Below are positions 49,164 through 61,583 of a stretch of DNA of 64,000 nucleotides, piece by piece (position 1 is the stretch's first letter; each line of letters opens with the position of its first letter). Under the pieces are notes generated by a model. The model saw only the letters and a list, made by a program, of their open reading frames with translations. It ran no database searches and was not told where the DNA came from. Source of the DNA: Papilionanthe hookeriana x Papilionanthe teres. Its lineage: Eukaryota; Streptophyta; Magnoliopsida; Asparagales; Orchidaceae. The stretch lies in the NCBI GenBank assembly GCA_022702705.1, contig CM040421.1, positions 72,162,121 to 72,226,120 of the forward strand, in the 5' to 3' direction. Made by a program: the position numbers and the translations under genes.

Positions 49164-51096
49164 CCATAGCTGGAGTGGCTTCCAGGGCTTCCATTTGCCT
49201 ATATTCAGCTACTTATGTGGAGGGTAAATCAGCTCCAATGGCCAATCAAAGCTGGACAGTTTGGGTTCAATTGGAGAGAGGATAGCTCACGGTTTTGGCA
49301 TTTTCCTGCTACAAGGTCGGTTGACCAGGCCTGGGGAGGTAGTCTTTGGTCAGGTGAGCCAGACCATCAAGTGCCATGAACTTAAATGGTGGAGGGATTA
49401 TTGCAAATATCTTTTGATTTAGCCATTTAAAGGAGGAGATCCCCTAATTTGAGGGACCTTTGGTCCATGGCTCCACTAGGTTGGGCTATGGGCATTTAGG
49501 TCAGTCCCTAGGGTCCATTTGGTGGCTGTAGGAAGCTTGGATTGGTCACATTTGGTTTAATTTGATTAATTTGTGTCATGGGTTCATTTGGGTCACTTTG
49601 GGTTCAAATTAGGCTAACTTGGGTTTAAGCTTGAATTAAGCTCAATTCATTGAGTAATATTGTGTATATGATTGTCATGAATGGTTTAGATAAGGATTGG
49701 AGTGATTTTAAATTGGTTTAAAGGTTCAATTTGGCTTAATTTCGGGCTTTGGTCAATTTGGGGACCCTTGGACTAGCTTGGGTCTAAGTTGGGTTAGGTT
49801 GGGTCCAAGGCTCAATTGATGGGTCAAAATGGTCAAGAGGGACATCATGAAAAGTTTTCAACCTAAATTGGGTGCCAATTTTAGGATTAGGGCAATCCAA
49901 TTGGTAAGATTTGGTCATGTGTTCAATTTAGGTTAAAATTGGGGGATCTTGGTTCAAATGAATTTGAGTGGAGCTTAGGTTCAAATTGGGGGAAATTTGT
50001 GGTTTAATTGAACTTAGGAGAGTGCTATGAAGTTTTTTCAATATTGATTGGGGAGAATTGGTTGACATTGGGTTTGATTTGGAGAGATTGGGTCACTTGG
50101 CTAATTTTGGAGATTTTAGGTTTGGACTCAAATTGGGCTTGAATGTGGGTCCAATTGAGCTTGGATTTGGTTTAGTTTGGTATTGGGGATATTGAATTTA
50201 TTTTTGGGATTGAATTTGGACAGGATTGGGGTCAATTGGGTGGACATTGGGTTTAATTTGGGCATTTTGGGCCTTAAAGGGTAATTTGGGGCTTTTGATT
50301 AAATTGGACAAATTTGATCAAATTGCGTTAAATAAAGTTGTTTAAATTGAAAATGGGAATACTTGTAGGGTTTTCGAAATTTTTGGAAATTTTTGGAATT
50401 TTTGAAAATTTTAGCTAGGGGGGCATTTTGAGAAGTTTTGGGGCTATTTTGGTATATTTTCGTCAAATTGGTCAATTTGAGTAGTGGGGAATATTTTGAG
50501 ATAATTTTTTAAGAAAAATAATTAATTTGGGTAATTTTGGGTGAAATTGAGATTTTGGGGTATTTTGGGTAAATTTAGGAGCTGGGGGGTCAAAAATTGA
50601 AAGTTTGGAAAAATTGAGGTTGGTTAGAGGCGAGTAGTGTAGAATTGTTTAGGTTGAGCCATCGACCAAAGACAACCCTCATTTTGGTCCTATATGTGTT
50701 GGTTCCAGCCTCTTTAGCCATAGGCTAAGGGTTGGACCACCCACATGAGTTTCCAAAGACTTAGGGGATCAAATCAGGATGTGCTTTGTTTAAGGTTGTG
50801 AGTGTGAAGTGTGTAAGCTCCAGACCTCCCAGGGTGAATCCTAAGGTCTAACCACTTACAGGAGACTTCCCCTAGGCTTCCTTATGCATGGTCTCTTCCT
50901 CCCAAAAGCTGCAGGTTAGGTCTTCAGCGTATGAAAACACTCAGTGAAGCAAAGAAGTGTTTTTCTTTTATTTTCTAAAGGGGGAGGGTTCCAAGACTAG
51001 TTTTCTAAGAAAGTCACAAGGAGAGTCTTATGGCTAGACCCTAGGCTATTTTAAAAGAGAGACTATACCTCAATAAAAAGTGAGGTCAACAATGAT

Positions 51097-51645
51097 ATAT
51101 GACTTCTACCTGTTGCGCAGAAGAATGAAATGGTTAACCATAGAATTTGTATAACTATAGACATATTTTATACGGGTTTTGCAACCTCAAAAGAGGATTA
51201 GAACAAATTTGTAAGATGTCATAGGGATTGAGGAAGCCTTAATTTCATGGATTCTAGCTTTCTTTTAAACTAGACATATACATAAAGGTGACTTTCTATC
51301 CATGTTGACAACAATTACGTAGGGGAAAGTTTAAGAAAATCACAAATCACCATATTACCAAAATGACAGAGGCTCGAGCCTCGCGTATCTGCCACAGTTT
51401 TACATTTTTCCTAATTCATTATCTTTTATTTTCATCTTTAAGTAGAATTTTAGGAAACACTCTCCAGTTTGTGATCACGCTAAACAAGATTTAAAAGTTT
51501 AGTAAACTACAGGTTCGCCCTCCAGAATTATTCTTAACACTTTTCCTGTGGGATTGATAAACGATACTCTTTAACTACATTCTTACTTGACACGTACTAC
51601 TGCGTTGTATGACCAGCTTACTTCCTAGTAAGTTTTTGGGTGTCA
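51097..51645 (+). repeat. Y-A 5' LTR, right part
   Basis: Continues the LTR after X-B. It matches about 54690-55271, including GACAACAAT, AAATCACAAATCACCA and TTCATCTTTAAGTAG, and ends GGTGTCA. Confidence 0.88.
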
Positions 51646-51649
51646 GGTT

Positions 51650-51667
51650 TTTGGCGTCATTGCCGGA
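51650..51667 (+). promoter_or_regulatory. Y-A primer-binding site
   Basis: TTTGGCGTCATTGCCGGA directly follows the 5' LTR. It is a slightly mutated form of TGGCGCCGTTGCCGGGGA, the site used by Athila-type elements and complementary to a tRNA 3' end. Confidence 0.8.
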
Positions 51668-53837
51668 GAGATACATTATGAAGAATTTTGATCGTAGGAG
51701 AACTTTAGTTAAACCACTGAGAATCTAGGTTTAACAATTTTTATTTTTCTTTTTCTGTTTATTTCATATTTATTTGTGTTGGTATTATTGTTGTGTTTCT
51801 TTGCAGGTGCTGGAAAAATTAAAAAACTGAAAAAAAAAAATTATAAGCCAATAAGCTAAAAATATTTTATTCTTTTTATCTTTATTTTGTTCCTGTGTTC
51901 TCTATTTGTCGAAATTAGGAGAAAATTGTTTCAACACTCTGAAATGATAAATCCTCTGAAAAATTATATTTGAACTTTTGAAGAGTATAACAACACATTG
52001 ATGGCCAGCCTTTGCAATCTTTACCCTTCTAACATAGGAGCTAGGTTGGATCACCCCTCTCCCAATACCTACAACTCAGACCGGACTACTTACCCAAACT
52101 CTAATTGGAGCAGTAGTGACATTTGTATAGAAAACTAAGTTTCGAGGGGAACTCCAGCAAAACGTATAAAAAATTGGAACAACTGGGGTAGGAACCACAT
52201 TTTCTAAAGTCAACCTTGGAAATTGACCTCAAAACCCCAAATTAGGGAGGATAACCCATCGTTAGAAGAATTATTAGTAAAATTTAAGAATGAACCCGAA
52301 ACCTACTCCCAAACTTGGTCAACTTACCCAAGCTTCAATTAGAATAATATTAACCCTAGTGTAGACAAACAACAATGGGAGAGCACCCAAGTCGATCCTA
52401 TAGGCAGTTGGAATAATTAGGATAGTGATTACCATGAAGAAAATTAGCATTTGAATGAATTGATAATGAACCCACTGAACCAATTATAAAGCCAAACTTT
52501 TGCCTTACAAAACTTAGAAAATCAAATGAAACAGTCAGTTAGCCTAGAAACCACAAAAATGTTAGGTGTAACGGAGAGTCGTGTCTTCGGATATGAAAGC
52601 GTGGTCACTGAAAATCAAGCCGAGTTAGAAGATTTTGGTGGGACAATGACTGAGGAAGAACCTACTCTTCTTTTCAAGACCCCCCTTGTATTGTGAGGGA
52701 TATAGTTGAGCATATAGTACCACCATAGGAGTGCCTCAAGAGAAGTAATTTGAAGAAAGTCCTAGGGAGGAGCGTAACCCAATGGTGCCAAAACTCGAAC
52801 TTGAAAAATCTTAGGAGAGCCCAACCCAAAATTTAAGAGACCTTGAATTATCTTATGGGGATCCATTTCTTGTAACTATCGAAGAAAATATTGATCTACA
52901 AAAAAAGGGAATTAATAGAGAAAATAATATATTTCAAAAAAATCATCAAGAATGATAATTTGAACCAATCCTCTACATACCCTCAGGATGACTGTTACAA
53001 AATCAAGAAGGAATAGTTACAACAAAAATGGAAATTTGAGGATTTAGTATAAACTCCAAGATCAACAAAAGATTGGGCAATTAATTGAGGATTACTAAAT
53101 TAAAATTTTGATCCTTGAGGAAATTAACAATCTTAAATGTCATTTAGCGAAGATTAACTTTAATGAGTGAAAAATAAGATTTCAAAACTTAACAACTTTA
53201 AATTTTTCTTAAAAGAACCTATATATTATTAAAAAAGTGTGATTTAGATATTGAGTAGTGAACCAAAAAATATCTTTAATCATGAGAAAAGAAAAAGTTG
53301 TCAACCAGATATAGTAATTCTCAAGAGAAAAAGAAATAGAAAAGGAAAAGAAAAAAAGAAAGCAAAAAAATTGAAAAATCCCTGAGAAGAAGTTGTTGTT
53401 CACACAACAAAAATTCAAGAAAAGGTAAGAAATTAGAAGAGAGTCTATTGAGGCTTAAGTGAAAAACTTTGCCTTGATTTTATAATTAAAACTAATTTAA
53501 AAGTTATTTTCAAGGGCTAGAGTTGAGTGAATATTGAGTTTGATAAAATTTATTGAAATTGAATTTAAGACATTTGAGGTTAGCAAACAAGACTTTAAAT
53601 TGTAATGATTTAAGGATCTATGGATTCTTCTTAAAAAACGAATGAAGGAAAGTAAGGAAAGTCAAATTAGGAACCATTAAAGATAATTGATCCTAATGAC
53701 ATTTAAAACACTTTTATCTAGCCTTAATTAACATGTTGAATAGTCAGAAACCTACAGGAGAATGAAACAAATTATAATAATCCAAGCTCAACCATGTGAT
53801 TACTTGAGGACAAGTAATAAGTTAAGTTTGAGGGTAT
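51668..53837 (+). pseudogene. Y-A internal region with gag scraps only
   Basis: Begins MINPLKN at about 51944, mirroring the Y-B gag start. It then keeps only gag-tail pieces (YNSDRTTYPNSNWS; FALQNLENQMKQS, matching the Athila IRNLENQLGQI motif). The RDKAKMW core is absent, and pol motifs are absent. It ends in the polypurine tract AAGTTTGAGGGTAT (53824-53837), preceded by TTGAGGACAAGTAAT, a typical Athila 3' landmark. Confidence 0.65.
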
Positions 53838-55271
53838 TGACATGCGGCAATTTTATTTGATTTCTCCTATATATTTCCCTATAATTTAAACAATTTTTTC
53901 ACTTATTTATCATAAATTTACATTTGAGAAAGATTTTTCTTGATGATGTGCGGGTTATAGGTGTCTATCACATAAAACAGGATTAAAACGCGCCAAATAG
54001 TATTGTACGGTGTGACCAAACCTGATGTGGGCATGACCACGATAGAACTGGCATGACTACACAAGTTTCGAGCATGACCACACCAGGTCTGGCGTGACCA
54101 AGCTGTTGGATGTCCAGAACTAGTATTTGGCCAGATTTCTTGTCAATTTCAGACATACTGGCGGATTTGGAGAGTTTGGATGCCAATTTTGATCTCTAAT
54201 GTAAACCTAGATATAAAAATATGTTTTTATCATGAGAAAAGCGGATCTTGGCCTCTTTTGAGCTTTTAGATGAGAGAACACAGGTTGGGCACCAAATTGA
54301 GGGTGTTTTCTACTTTTTTCCCTTTGTATTTTTTTATAGTTTTGAGAGGTTATTGTATGAGAGAGGAGTTGACTACTGTGGAAGAGGGCACAAATCGTTT
54401 TGTTAGTGTATGCTTTTTAATTTTCCTTGCAATAATGGTTTTGATGGGATATTTTTTTGGTGTTCTTTCTATCATATGTAGCTAAACTTTCTATTACACC
54501 TCTGTATTTTAGAATGTGTGGTTTTATGATTTTCTCGGATGATTTCGTGGTTTTATGATTTTCTCGGATGATTTCTTTCCATGTATCATTTTCCTGAGGA
54601 ATTAGAGATTTTTGTTGTCGTGTTACCTTAGATTTTTATTTATTTATGATCTGATCAATTACGATGTTAACATATTTTGTGATCTGTGACTCCAACACAT
54701 TGCGCAGAGGAACAAAATGGTTAACTACATAATCCAGATAATAAAAGACATAATTTATCCAGGTTTTGTAACCAAGAAAGTGGATCATAACAAATCTGCG
54801 CGATGCAATGGGGATTAAGGGAGCCTCATCTTCATGGATTCTAATCTTTTTTGACTTGGACATATGCATAAAGAGGACTTTCTATCCCCATTGACAACAA
54901 TCACATAGAAGAAAGTTTAGAAAAATCACAAATCACCACATTATTAAAATCACAAAGGCGCGAGCTTTGCATACCTTAAAGAACAGTAAGGTTTCCACAA
55001 ATCACCACATTTATCTGTCGTTGTTTTCCATATTTCCAAATTCATTATCTTTTGTTTCATCTTTAAGTAGGATTTTAGGAAACTCTCTTCTGTTTATGAT
55101 TGTACTAAGCTAGATTTAGAAGTTTAGTAAACTAGAGGTTCGCCTTATAGAATAACTCTTAACACTTTCTCTATGAGATCGATCTACGGTACCCTTTTAA
55201 CTACATTACTACTTGACACATGTACTTGTGTTATATGACCAATTTACCTACCGATAAGTTTTAGCGAGTTA
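53838..55271 (+). repeat. Y-A 3' LTR
   Basis: 1.43 kb, complete, starting TGACATGCGG immediately after the polypurine tract and ending just before CTTAG. It served as the uninterrupted reference for placing X-B in the 5' LTR. Confidence 0.88.
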
Positions 55272-55276
55272 CTTAG

Positions 55277-56250
55277 CAATGATAAATCCTCAAGAAAACC
55301 ATTTGAAACCCTTTAGGAAGTATGATAACCTATCAGTAGAGGGATTCCACATGAGTATTCATTACCCTGCTATAGAAGCCAACACATCTGAGCTGAAACT
55401 TGTCATAATCTGAAAGATCCAACATAATTAGTTTGGGAAAGCACCAACTGAATATCAAAACATGCACTTAAAAAATTTCTTAAATTTTTATGCCACCTTC
55501 AAGTAAAATAATGTCCCCGATGATGTCATTAGATTATGAATTTTCTATTTCTTATTTAGGGATAAAGCCAAGATGTGGCTGACCTCTTTAGCTCCAAGAT
55601 TGATCACGACTTGGATTGACTTAACTAAAAAATTCTTAGTCAAAAACTTCCATCTATCCAAAACTGTCAAGCTTAGTAATGACATTGCAATCTTCACCCA
55701 GTTAGATGGAGAATTGATTTATGTAGTCTGTGAAAGATTTAAGGAATTGCTTAGAAAATGTCCACACATTGACCTACCAGGCTGATTGATAATCCAAATC
55801 TCTTATAATGGGTTGGTTGGGTTGGTGGGTTCCATAATGTTGATCATATATTTTGTAAGTGGAGGATTATTAATATCAAAACCCTTTGATAAAACCTACT
55901 CATTGATTTAGGGAATGACAACAGATAATTTTCAATGGCCTTCTAATAGAGTTAATCCAAAGAAAGTAGCTAGTGTGCATGAGACTAATGTTCTCACCAT
56001 CTTAGCCTCACAAATTTCTGGAATCTCTAGGAATTTAGGTAATTTTGGGATGAACTCTATGTCAGGATCCCTGCCAAGTGACGTGATGATTTATGGACTA
56101 AAAGGAGATTCAAGCATAATTTTATTAGAGATTTTGAATACTGTAAGAAACAAGTTGAACAATCCTTATTTCAATAGGTACAGCCCAGGCTATATAAACC
56201 ACACTTTTTTAATTGGAGAAATAACAACCTAGAGGCATAAAACTAGCAAC
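55277..56250 (+). pseudogene. Y-B gag (Athila-like retrotransposon gag), decayed
   Basis: Starts MINPQENHLKPFRKYDNLSV at 55279. The Athila gag core follows: RDKAKMWLTSLAPRLITTW, FLVKNFHLSKTVKLSNDI, FTQLDGELIYVVCERFKELL and RKCPHIDLPG, then after a stop LIIQISYNGLVG. Further on come MTTDNFQWPSNRVNPKKVA and the NRYSPGYINHTF motif, the counterpart of YNPGWRNHPNFSW. Several in-frame stops are present. Gag forms the retroelement particle; this copy cannot. Confidence 0.82.
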
Positions 56251-58845
56251 AGGGGAACACCAAAAAAATATGTAATAGGAAGTTGCAACCATCATGGAAA
56301 TAGTAGCTTGAGACAGAACTATCAACAAGGTTCACCTCTAAAAAATCATCATTGGAGGAGTTGGTGATATTGATAGGGAACTAACTACAAATCCATGTTG
56401 TTGACATAAGGATCATGTAGATATAATTTGGGTAGTTAGCTAATTCGCAGAGTAATACACCCCAAGGGATGCTTCCAGTGACATTAAAGTGAATCAAAAG
56501 GATCATAATATAGAGATGTGTAATGCCACAGAGTGAGGACTGGGATGGAGTGAGAAGATATACCTAAGAAGGAGAGTAACCTATAAAACTAGATCTCAAG
56601 CTTGCAAGACTTATTAAATTACTAATCTTGGCTTAGCAAAATTCCTCTCACCTCTTGGATAGTACAAGAGTGACCACTACTATCATTTCTAAGAGGCTCC
56701 AGAAATAAAAATTTGACCAATAATTTTCCAGCTGCTAAAGGTTTTTAGAAAAATCTAAATTAGTATTTCACACATAAAAACCTTGGAGCGGGTTCTTATT
56801 TACATGAAATTCATAACTAATATACTTGATAAGAAGAGTAAACTAGGAAATTTTAAAAATACAGTCCACGCCGAGGAATGTAGGAATATAATGTTGTAGA
56901 AAGTGCCACAAAAGCTCAAGGATTCCTGTAGCTTTATTATATTGTGTATTATTGAGAACATATTTTTTTAGGAAAACCCTTTGTACCTTAAGAGCAAATA
57001 TCAACTTCAAGCTCCTTTCCACTTGCAAAAAACTATGATTAGGAGAAGTCTAACCCACCAAATTGACCATGGCCCATGTCAAGCTAGTAGGACTGTCCAT
57101 ATAAGGAGCTTCAAAATTAGAATTGAGAAGTCCCCCTAAGCATCTCAAGTATGACTTTTTAGGAGAACCATCCACATTCTCACAAATGATTTTTGTTGAG
57201 TTGACTGAATTAGAAGAGACAAAGTTAATGAAAGCTTTGGTTCAAGAGGTGTTTTTTAGGATTTACCATCTGAGTCGACAAAGGGCATATCCTTAGAAGA
57301 GTTCTTCATGCGTGGGATGGAGAGATTATAAAAAACTTTGAACAATGGTGTGGGAAAGAACACATGTATTCTGGAAGACCCGAGGTTACTAATGAGATTT
57401 GATGACTTTGGTAATTCTAGGACATTTAAAATTTGAGAATATTGCTTAGAGATTGCTGAAAAAGGAAATTTGATACTGGAAAAATATTTTAGGTTCAACT
57501 TGATTATAGGTCAGACTGATGATGTTAAAATAAGTGCTACTTTGGAGGCAACCCTAATGTTATATTGTATTTTGATTTTATCCTGCATTTGCATTGAATT
57601 TATTTTGAGATTTGTGTGTTTTGCTTTAAATTTATTTTATGTCTGAACTTGATTTGAAGATTGTCAAGATAGTTTTGGTTCAGATACTTTACCTGAGTTG
57701 GTGTGGACTTTTCCTATTTGTGCCTCGATGCAGACTGATCTGTTCGTGTATGATATATTTTGCACTTGCCAATCTTTATGTGATTTATTTTGTTGTGATG
57801 CATTTACTTAGATAAATTCCATGTTGTTACATGTTATATATTTTTTCATATTTGCACTCTTTTATGTGACATGTATATGAAAGAAAATAAGTTTGGGGAG
57901 GGAGTTCGACATGTATACATACCTATGAGTAATTCACATACTTAAGTTGTTGACTATATTTAAGTATATTATTGAATGACTTCATTAGTAACATAAATAT
58001 TCATTAGATGAGAAATAAAATTGAATTTCCTAATAACTGAGTTCTTCACTTTAATAACTTTTATATAAAGTCTAAAAAGATCTTACAACGATTAAAAGTG
58101 TATAATTTAAATAGAAGTAATTACTTAAGGATAATTAAGCTTTAGATTTTTTGCTCAAACAATCTAATTGATCTTAACTTCTGAATGAATTTTAATATTC
58201 TGGAATTCAAGTAAAAAATCTTTTAGGATTAACAATTACGGGAGAATAGACATCCAAAATCCTTAAAAGAAATTTGTTCAACTAGATATAGTAATTTTCA
58301 ATGAATTTAAAGAGAATTTTAAACTTAAAAAGGAGAAAAGGAAAAGAAAAAAGAAAAAATCTGCAAAATAATAATTCAAAACAAAGAAGTAAAAAAAAAA
58401 AATGTTTAGTATTTTTGAAGAAGAAGCTTGAAGTTGTGTATGAAAGTAAAAATGTTTGCATCAAACCCCTTTACTAATTGATAAAACTTAAAACTGTTTA
58501 TGGAATTCTTAAATATTATATTTTTAAAAAATTAAGTGATTTTGATTTATTTGATTGAGAATTAATTAACTAAAAAATCTATAGAGAATAAATATATTTC
58601 AATCACATAAGATTAAAAGTTTTGTGATATGCTTAAGCTTAAAAAGTAAATTAAAGAAAGGCTAAGTTATTAGAAATTAATAACAATTCAACCTTGAGAT
58701 AATATTTACATATATGTATTATAACTTAAATAATCATGTTGAAGGATTGTGAAGTACCACATGAGAGCTAGGAAAATTATTTAAATATATCTCATTATAA
58801 ATATGAGGTTACTTTAAGGCAAGTAAAAAGTAAGTTTATGAAAAT
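56251..58845. other. Y-B internal region lacking pol
   Basis: 2.6 kb after gag without protease, reverse transcriptase or integrase motifs in any frame. A purine-rich AAATAAGTTTGGGGAGGGAG at about 57886 resembles an Athila polypurine tract but lies 950 bases before the 3' LTR. Confidence 0.5.
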
Positions 58846-60248
58846 TGCTGTAAATCAATTTTGTGATATTTTTTATCATAAATTCCATACTCTAAGTTCA
58901 TATTATGATGATTTTAGGCTTGTAGAAAGTATTTGTGCTATGTTTTATAGATTACAGGTGTCAAGTGCTTGTCATGAAGCCAAAATGAACAAAATAAGGG
59001 GACTTCGTACCAACATCACCCTCAAGCGTACCAAAATCAGTGCTCTAGAGAAAGAGCATTTGCAACATAGAGATAGTAGAATAATTACACTAAGTTCGAC
59101 GTAGTTGTGCTCCCTAATGGTGTACCTATGCCACAATTGGGTGTACCTACACCGCGGCTCTGCCATGTACAATTTTGGCAAAGTTTTGGACACGTTTCAG
59201 ACAATAACAATTTAAGCTAATTTAAAGGGATAATTTGAGCACTTCTTGATAGCTTGGAGGCTATTCTTTTGAGATATAAGGGAGACTTGTTCTTGCCTAG
59301 GGTTTTCTGCATTATTCTCTTCTGGGATGATTTAAGGTGTTTTCCTTTAAGTGTTTTGAGAGTATTATGAGCTATTGTATGAAAAAGAATTGCATTATAC
59401 GGAGAGGAATCTTGTGTATTCCAAAAAAAAAAAAGGATTAGTTGTGAGTTTTATTTACTTTTATTAAATCTTAGATGTTTCAAATGAAAAATTGTGTATT
59501 TTTTTTACCTCATGCGTCGTAGCTAAATTCTCTTTCATGCTTCTGTGATGTAAAATTAATGATTTTTTTCATTGTTTTCTAATTGAATGTTTTCCCAAAA
59601 TATATTCTATGCTTTTGAGTTTCACATGTTGATGTGCTGACCTTTTGATCATCATTTACTCCTGATTTGACTAATATGAATATTAAAACCATTGGTGATA
59701 TATGGCTTCTAAACATTGACTAGAAGAAAAAGTGGGTTAACAAAAAATAATCCGATCGAATAAACATATTACGTTTAAAAAAATGTAACATAGATGGGGG
59801 ACTAGAAGATTCCTGTGAAACACTGCATGGTTAAGTCCTTATAAGTACAATAAGGTTTCCATTGTTTATTATGACCTAGACATTAGCTAAAGAGAACTTA
59901 TCCCTAGCTATCAAAAACTACATGGGAAGCTCAAAGAAATATATTGAGGAATCATTAGATGAGTGTTACAGGAGCATGAACCTCATTATCTTTGAAAAAC
60001 CTCAAAAATTTTTGTGCTATTTTATAATTTCTACATTAGGATTTAAAACCTTTTATTTTTTACAAATTTGAACCTTCAAACTAAACTTAGCAGTGTAGTA
60101 AGTTTGAACATACTATATTTGAAAAGTTGAGAAGTTTCCTCATGGGATCGATATATAGACTCTAATTTCATATATTACTTGATCGATTGATCGACATATA
60201 TAATTACGTGGTTAACCGATTGCTTCCGTAGCTGTAGACAACCATCAG
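58846..60248 (+). repeat. Y-B 3' LTR
   Basis: About 1.40 kb, preceded by the polypurine-like AAGTTTATGAAAAT. It carries the GTACCTACACCG-type phrase shared with the 5' LTR and ends ACCATCA. Confidence 0.75.
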
Positions 60249-61583
60249 TTAATGCCCGTCGACCACTCCTCGTCACCATTGACATCCCATGCTTGCTGAA
60301 ATCATATGAAATACAATTGTAACATATAATATTGTATCTGCTTACAACCATACATCATATTGAGAATACGATAACTTTTTCCGGACTCTTGAAAAATTAT
60401 GTACTTTTTATAAATTATAACCGCGCATTCTGATATGTGAGAAAAAAAGTATCTTTATACTTACTTTAGTAGATTATTTTGCTGGATTAGGACCCTTAGT
60501 TTTTTTTTTCCTTTTCGAGTTTTTTCACATAAAAATTTCTAGTATCTTCGATTATTTGTGTGCGCTCGCTGGATCTTCATTCGATGTTAAATGCTAAATT
60601 ATCATAAGTAAAGTTTAGGTGTTACATATATAATTTACATCCAAAGGTATATATTTATTATTTTCATTTCATTAAATTTTATTTAAAATATAATACAGAA
60701 GGAATGCAATCAAGGAGAACTAAATGCTTAGAATATACTTAGAGTTAATCAAGGAAATATACGATGGCTTGATATTAGAGTTCAAAATAAAGTAATTTCA
60801 AAATATGAACATCCATAAGTAATGAAGAAAATCAATAAGATTATGATAATATTGGTAATAAGGGATAACAATTAATTCTTTACGCTTTCAGATGTTGTCT
60901 GGCAAAAAGATAAGATTTAATTTATTAAGATTAACTAAATTCCGTAAATCCGGACTTACTAAAATCCTGAATGGGTTAAATACAATGAAATATTGTAAAT
61001 TCAGTAAATTCATTAAAACTGTTTGGGAAGTTTTGCCTCCATCCAGGTAAATCCCATAGGCTCTATCCCGTAAATCTCGTAAATATTGTAAATTCGCTTT
61101 TTGCGGGATTTAGTAAATCTGAGATTTACAGTTGAAATCCGTGAAATCCAGATTTATCAAATCCGTGAGATTTAATAAATCCGAGATTTACAACCGAAAT
61201 CCGCGGCCTTATTTTGTCCAAAATGTCCGTATGGTAAGATTTAGCCTTCATCAAAGTTAAATCTCGCTCTAAATCCATTACCCGACGGCCTTTAAAGCTT
61301 TAAATTAAACAAATTGTGGGAGAAAAAAACAACCACAAGAAACAATATCAGTTTGGATGAAAAAAAAAAATGAACAATCACAAACTCTTAAAGTAAGTTG
61401 TGGTCATTTCCTTATTACTTATATATTGACTATATTCATCTCATTGAACTCAATTGTTAATAGAGATCAATAATCGCAAGTACTCATGATATATATATTC
61501 CATAAAATCTTTAAGAGAATAAGGCATGGACATGGAGCTTAATATATCTCATAATTATATCCCCTCATTGACAACACAACTCA
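60249..61583. other. Spacer between the nest and the lipase gene
   Basis: AT-rich with no coding signal. It contains the GTAAAT motif cluster listed separately and the 3' flank of the lipase gene. Confidence 0.4.
60954..61191. repeat. Cluster of GTAAAT motifs, both orientations
   Basis: Exact GTAAAT at 60954, 60995, 61004, 61047, 61070, 61079, 61088 and 61113; the inverse ATTTAC at 61124 and 61186. Near-palindromes such as TAAATCTGAGATTTA and AAATCCGAGATTT are present. It resembles the motif-rich ends of DNA transposons, but no outer boundaries were found. Confidence 0.5.

Larger units (their letters stand above)
23689..51091 (-). mobile_element. X-B: giant LTR-like non-coding element, inserted in the Y-A 5' LTR
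   Basis: ATGAT at 23684-23688 and at 51092-51096 flank it. In its own orientation (minus) it begins TGTTGACCTCAC at 51091 and ends CTACCGACA at 23689, giving TG...CA ends. Removing it restores an LTR matching 53838-55271 without a gap. Net of the Z insertion it is about 6.57 kb, in two parts: 45438-51091 and 23689-24600. It is colinear with X-A along its length but inverted. No open coding region of retroelement type is present. Confidence 0.88.
22870..55271 (+). mobile_element. Y-A: second Athila-like non-autonomous element, inserted in Y-B
   Basis: CTTAG at 22865-22869 and again at 55272-55276 flank the element exactly. The first LTR begins CGACATTCGT (TG mutated to CG); the second begins TGACATGCGG and ends GAGTTA (CA mutated to TA). 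Removing the span joins the Y-B leader to the Y-B gag start. The 5' LTR is split by X-B, leaving 22870-23688 and 51097-51645. The internal region (51646-53837) is only 2.2 kb. Confidence 0.88.
21147..60248 (+). mobile_element. Y-B: outermost Athila-like, gag-only retroelement (contains nested Y-A, X-B, Z, X-A)
   Basis: The 5' LTR (21147-22533) and 3' LTR (58846-60248) share the phrases TTTGTGCTATGTTTTATA, CCTCATGC and TTAGCAGTGTAGTAA in the same order, and both end in CCATCA. A primer-site remnant follows the 5' LTR (TTTGGCTTCTTTGTCATGA). The internal region is 22534-22869 joined to 55277-58845, about 3.9 kb, interrupted by Y-A. A gag is present but no reverse transcriptase or integrase is recognisable. 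Bases flanking the element (TTTGA, GTTAA) do not form a clear target duplication, so the outer edges are approximate. Confidence 0.7.

Noticed and set aside
53209..54485. Hydrophobic open frames in the Y-A 3' region and LTR
   Set aside because: They lie across LTR borders, have no family match and are not kept in the partner LTR.
21147..60248. Tandem chain of four LTRs made by unequal recombination
   Set aside because: The first and last LTRs pair with each other, the middle two pair with each other, and CTTAG flanks the inner pair, so nesting explains the layout.
21142..60253. Target duplication for Y-B
   Set aside because: TTTGA and GTTAA do not match convincingly; edges may have mutated, so none is claimed.
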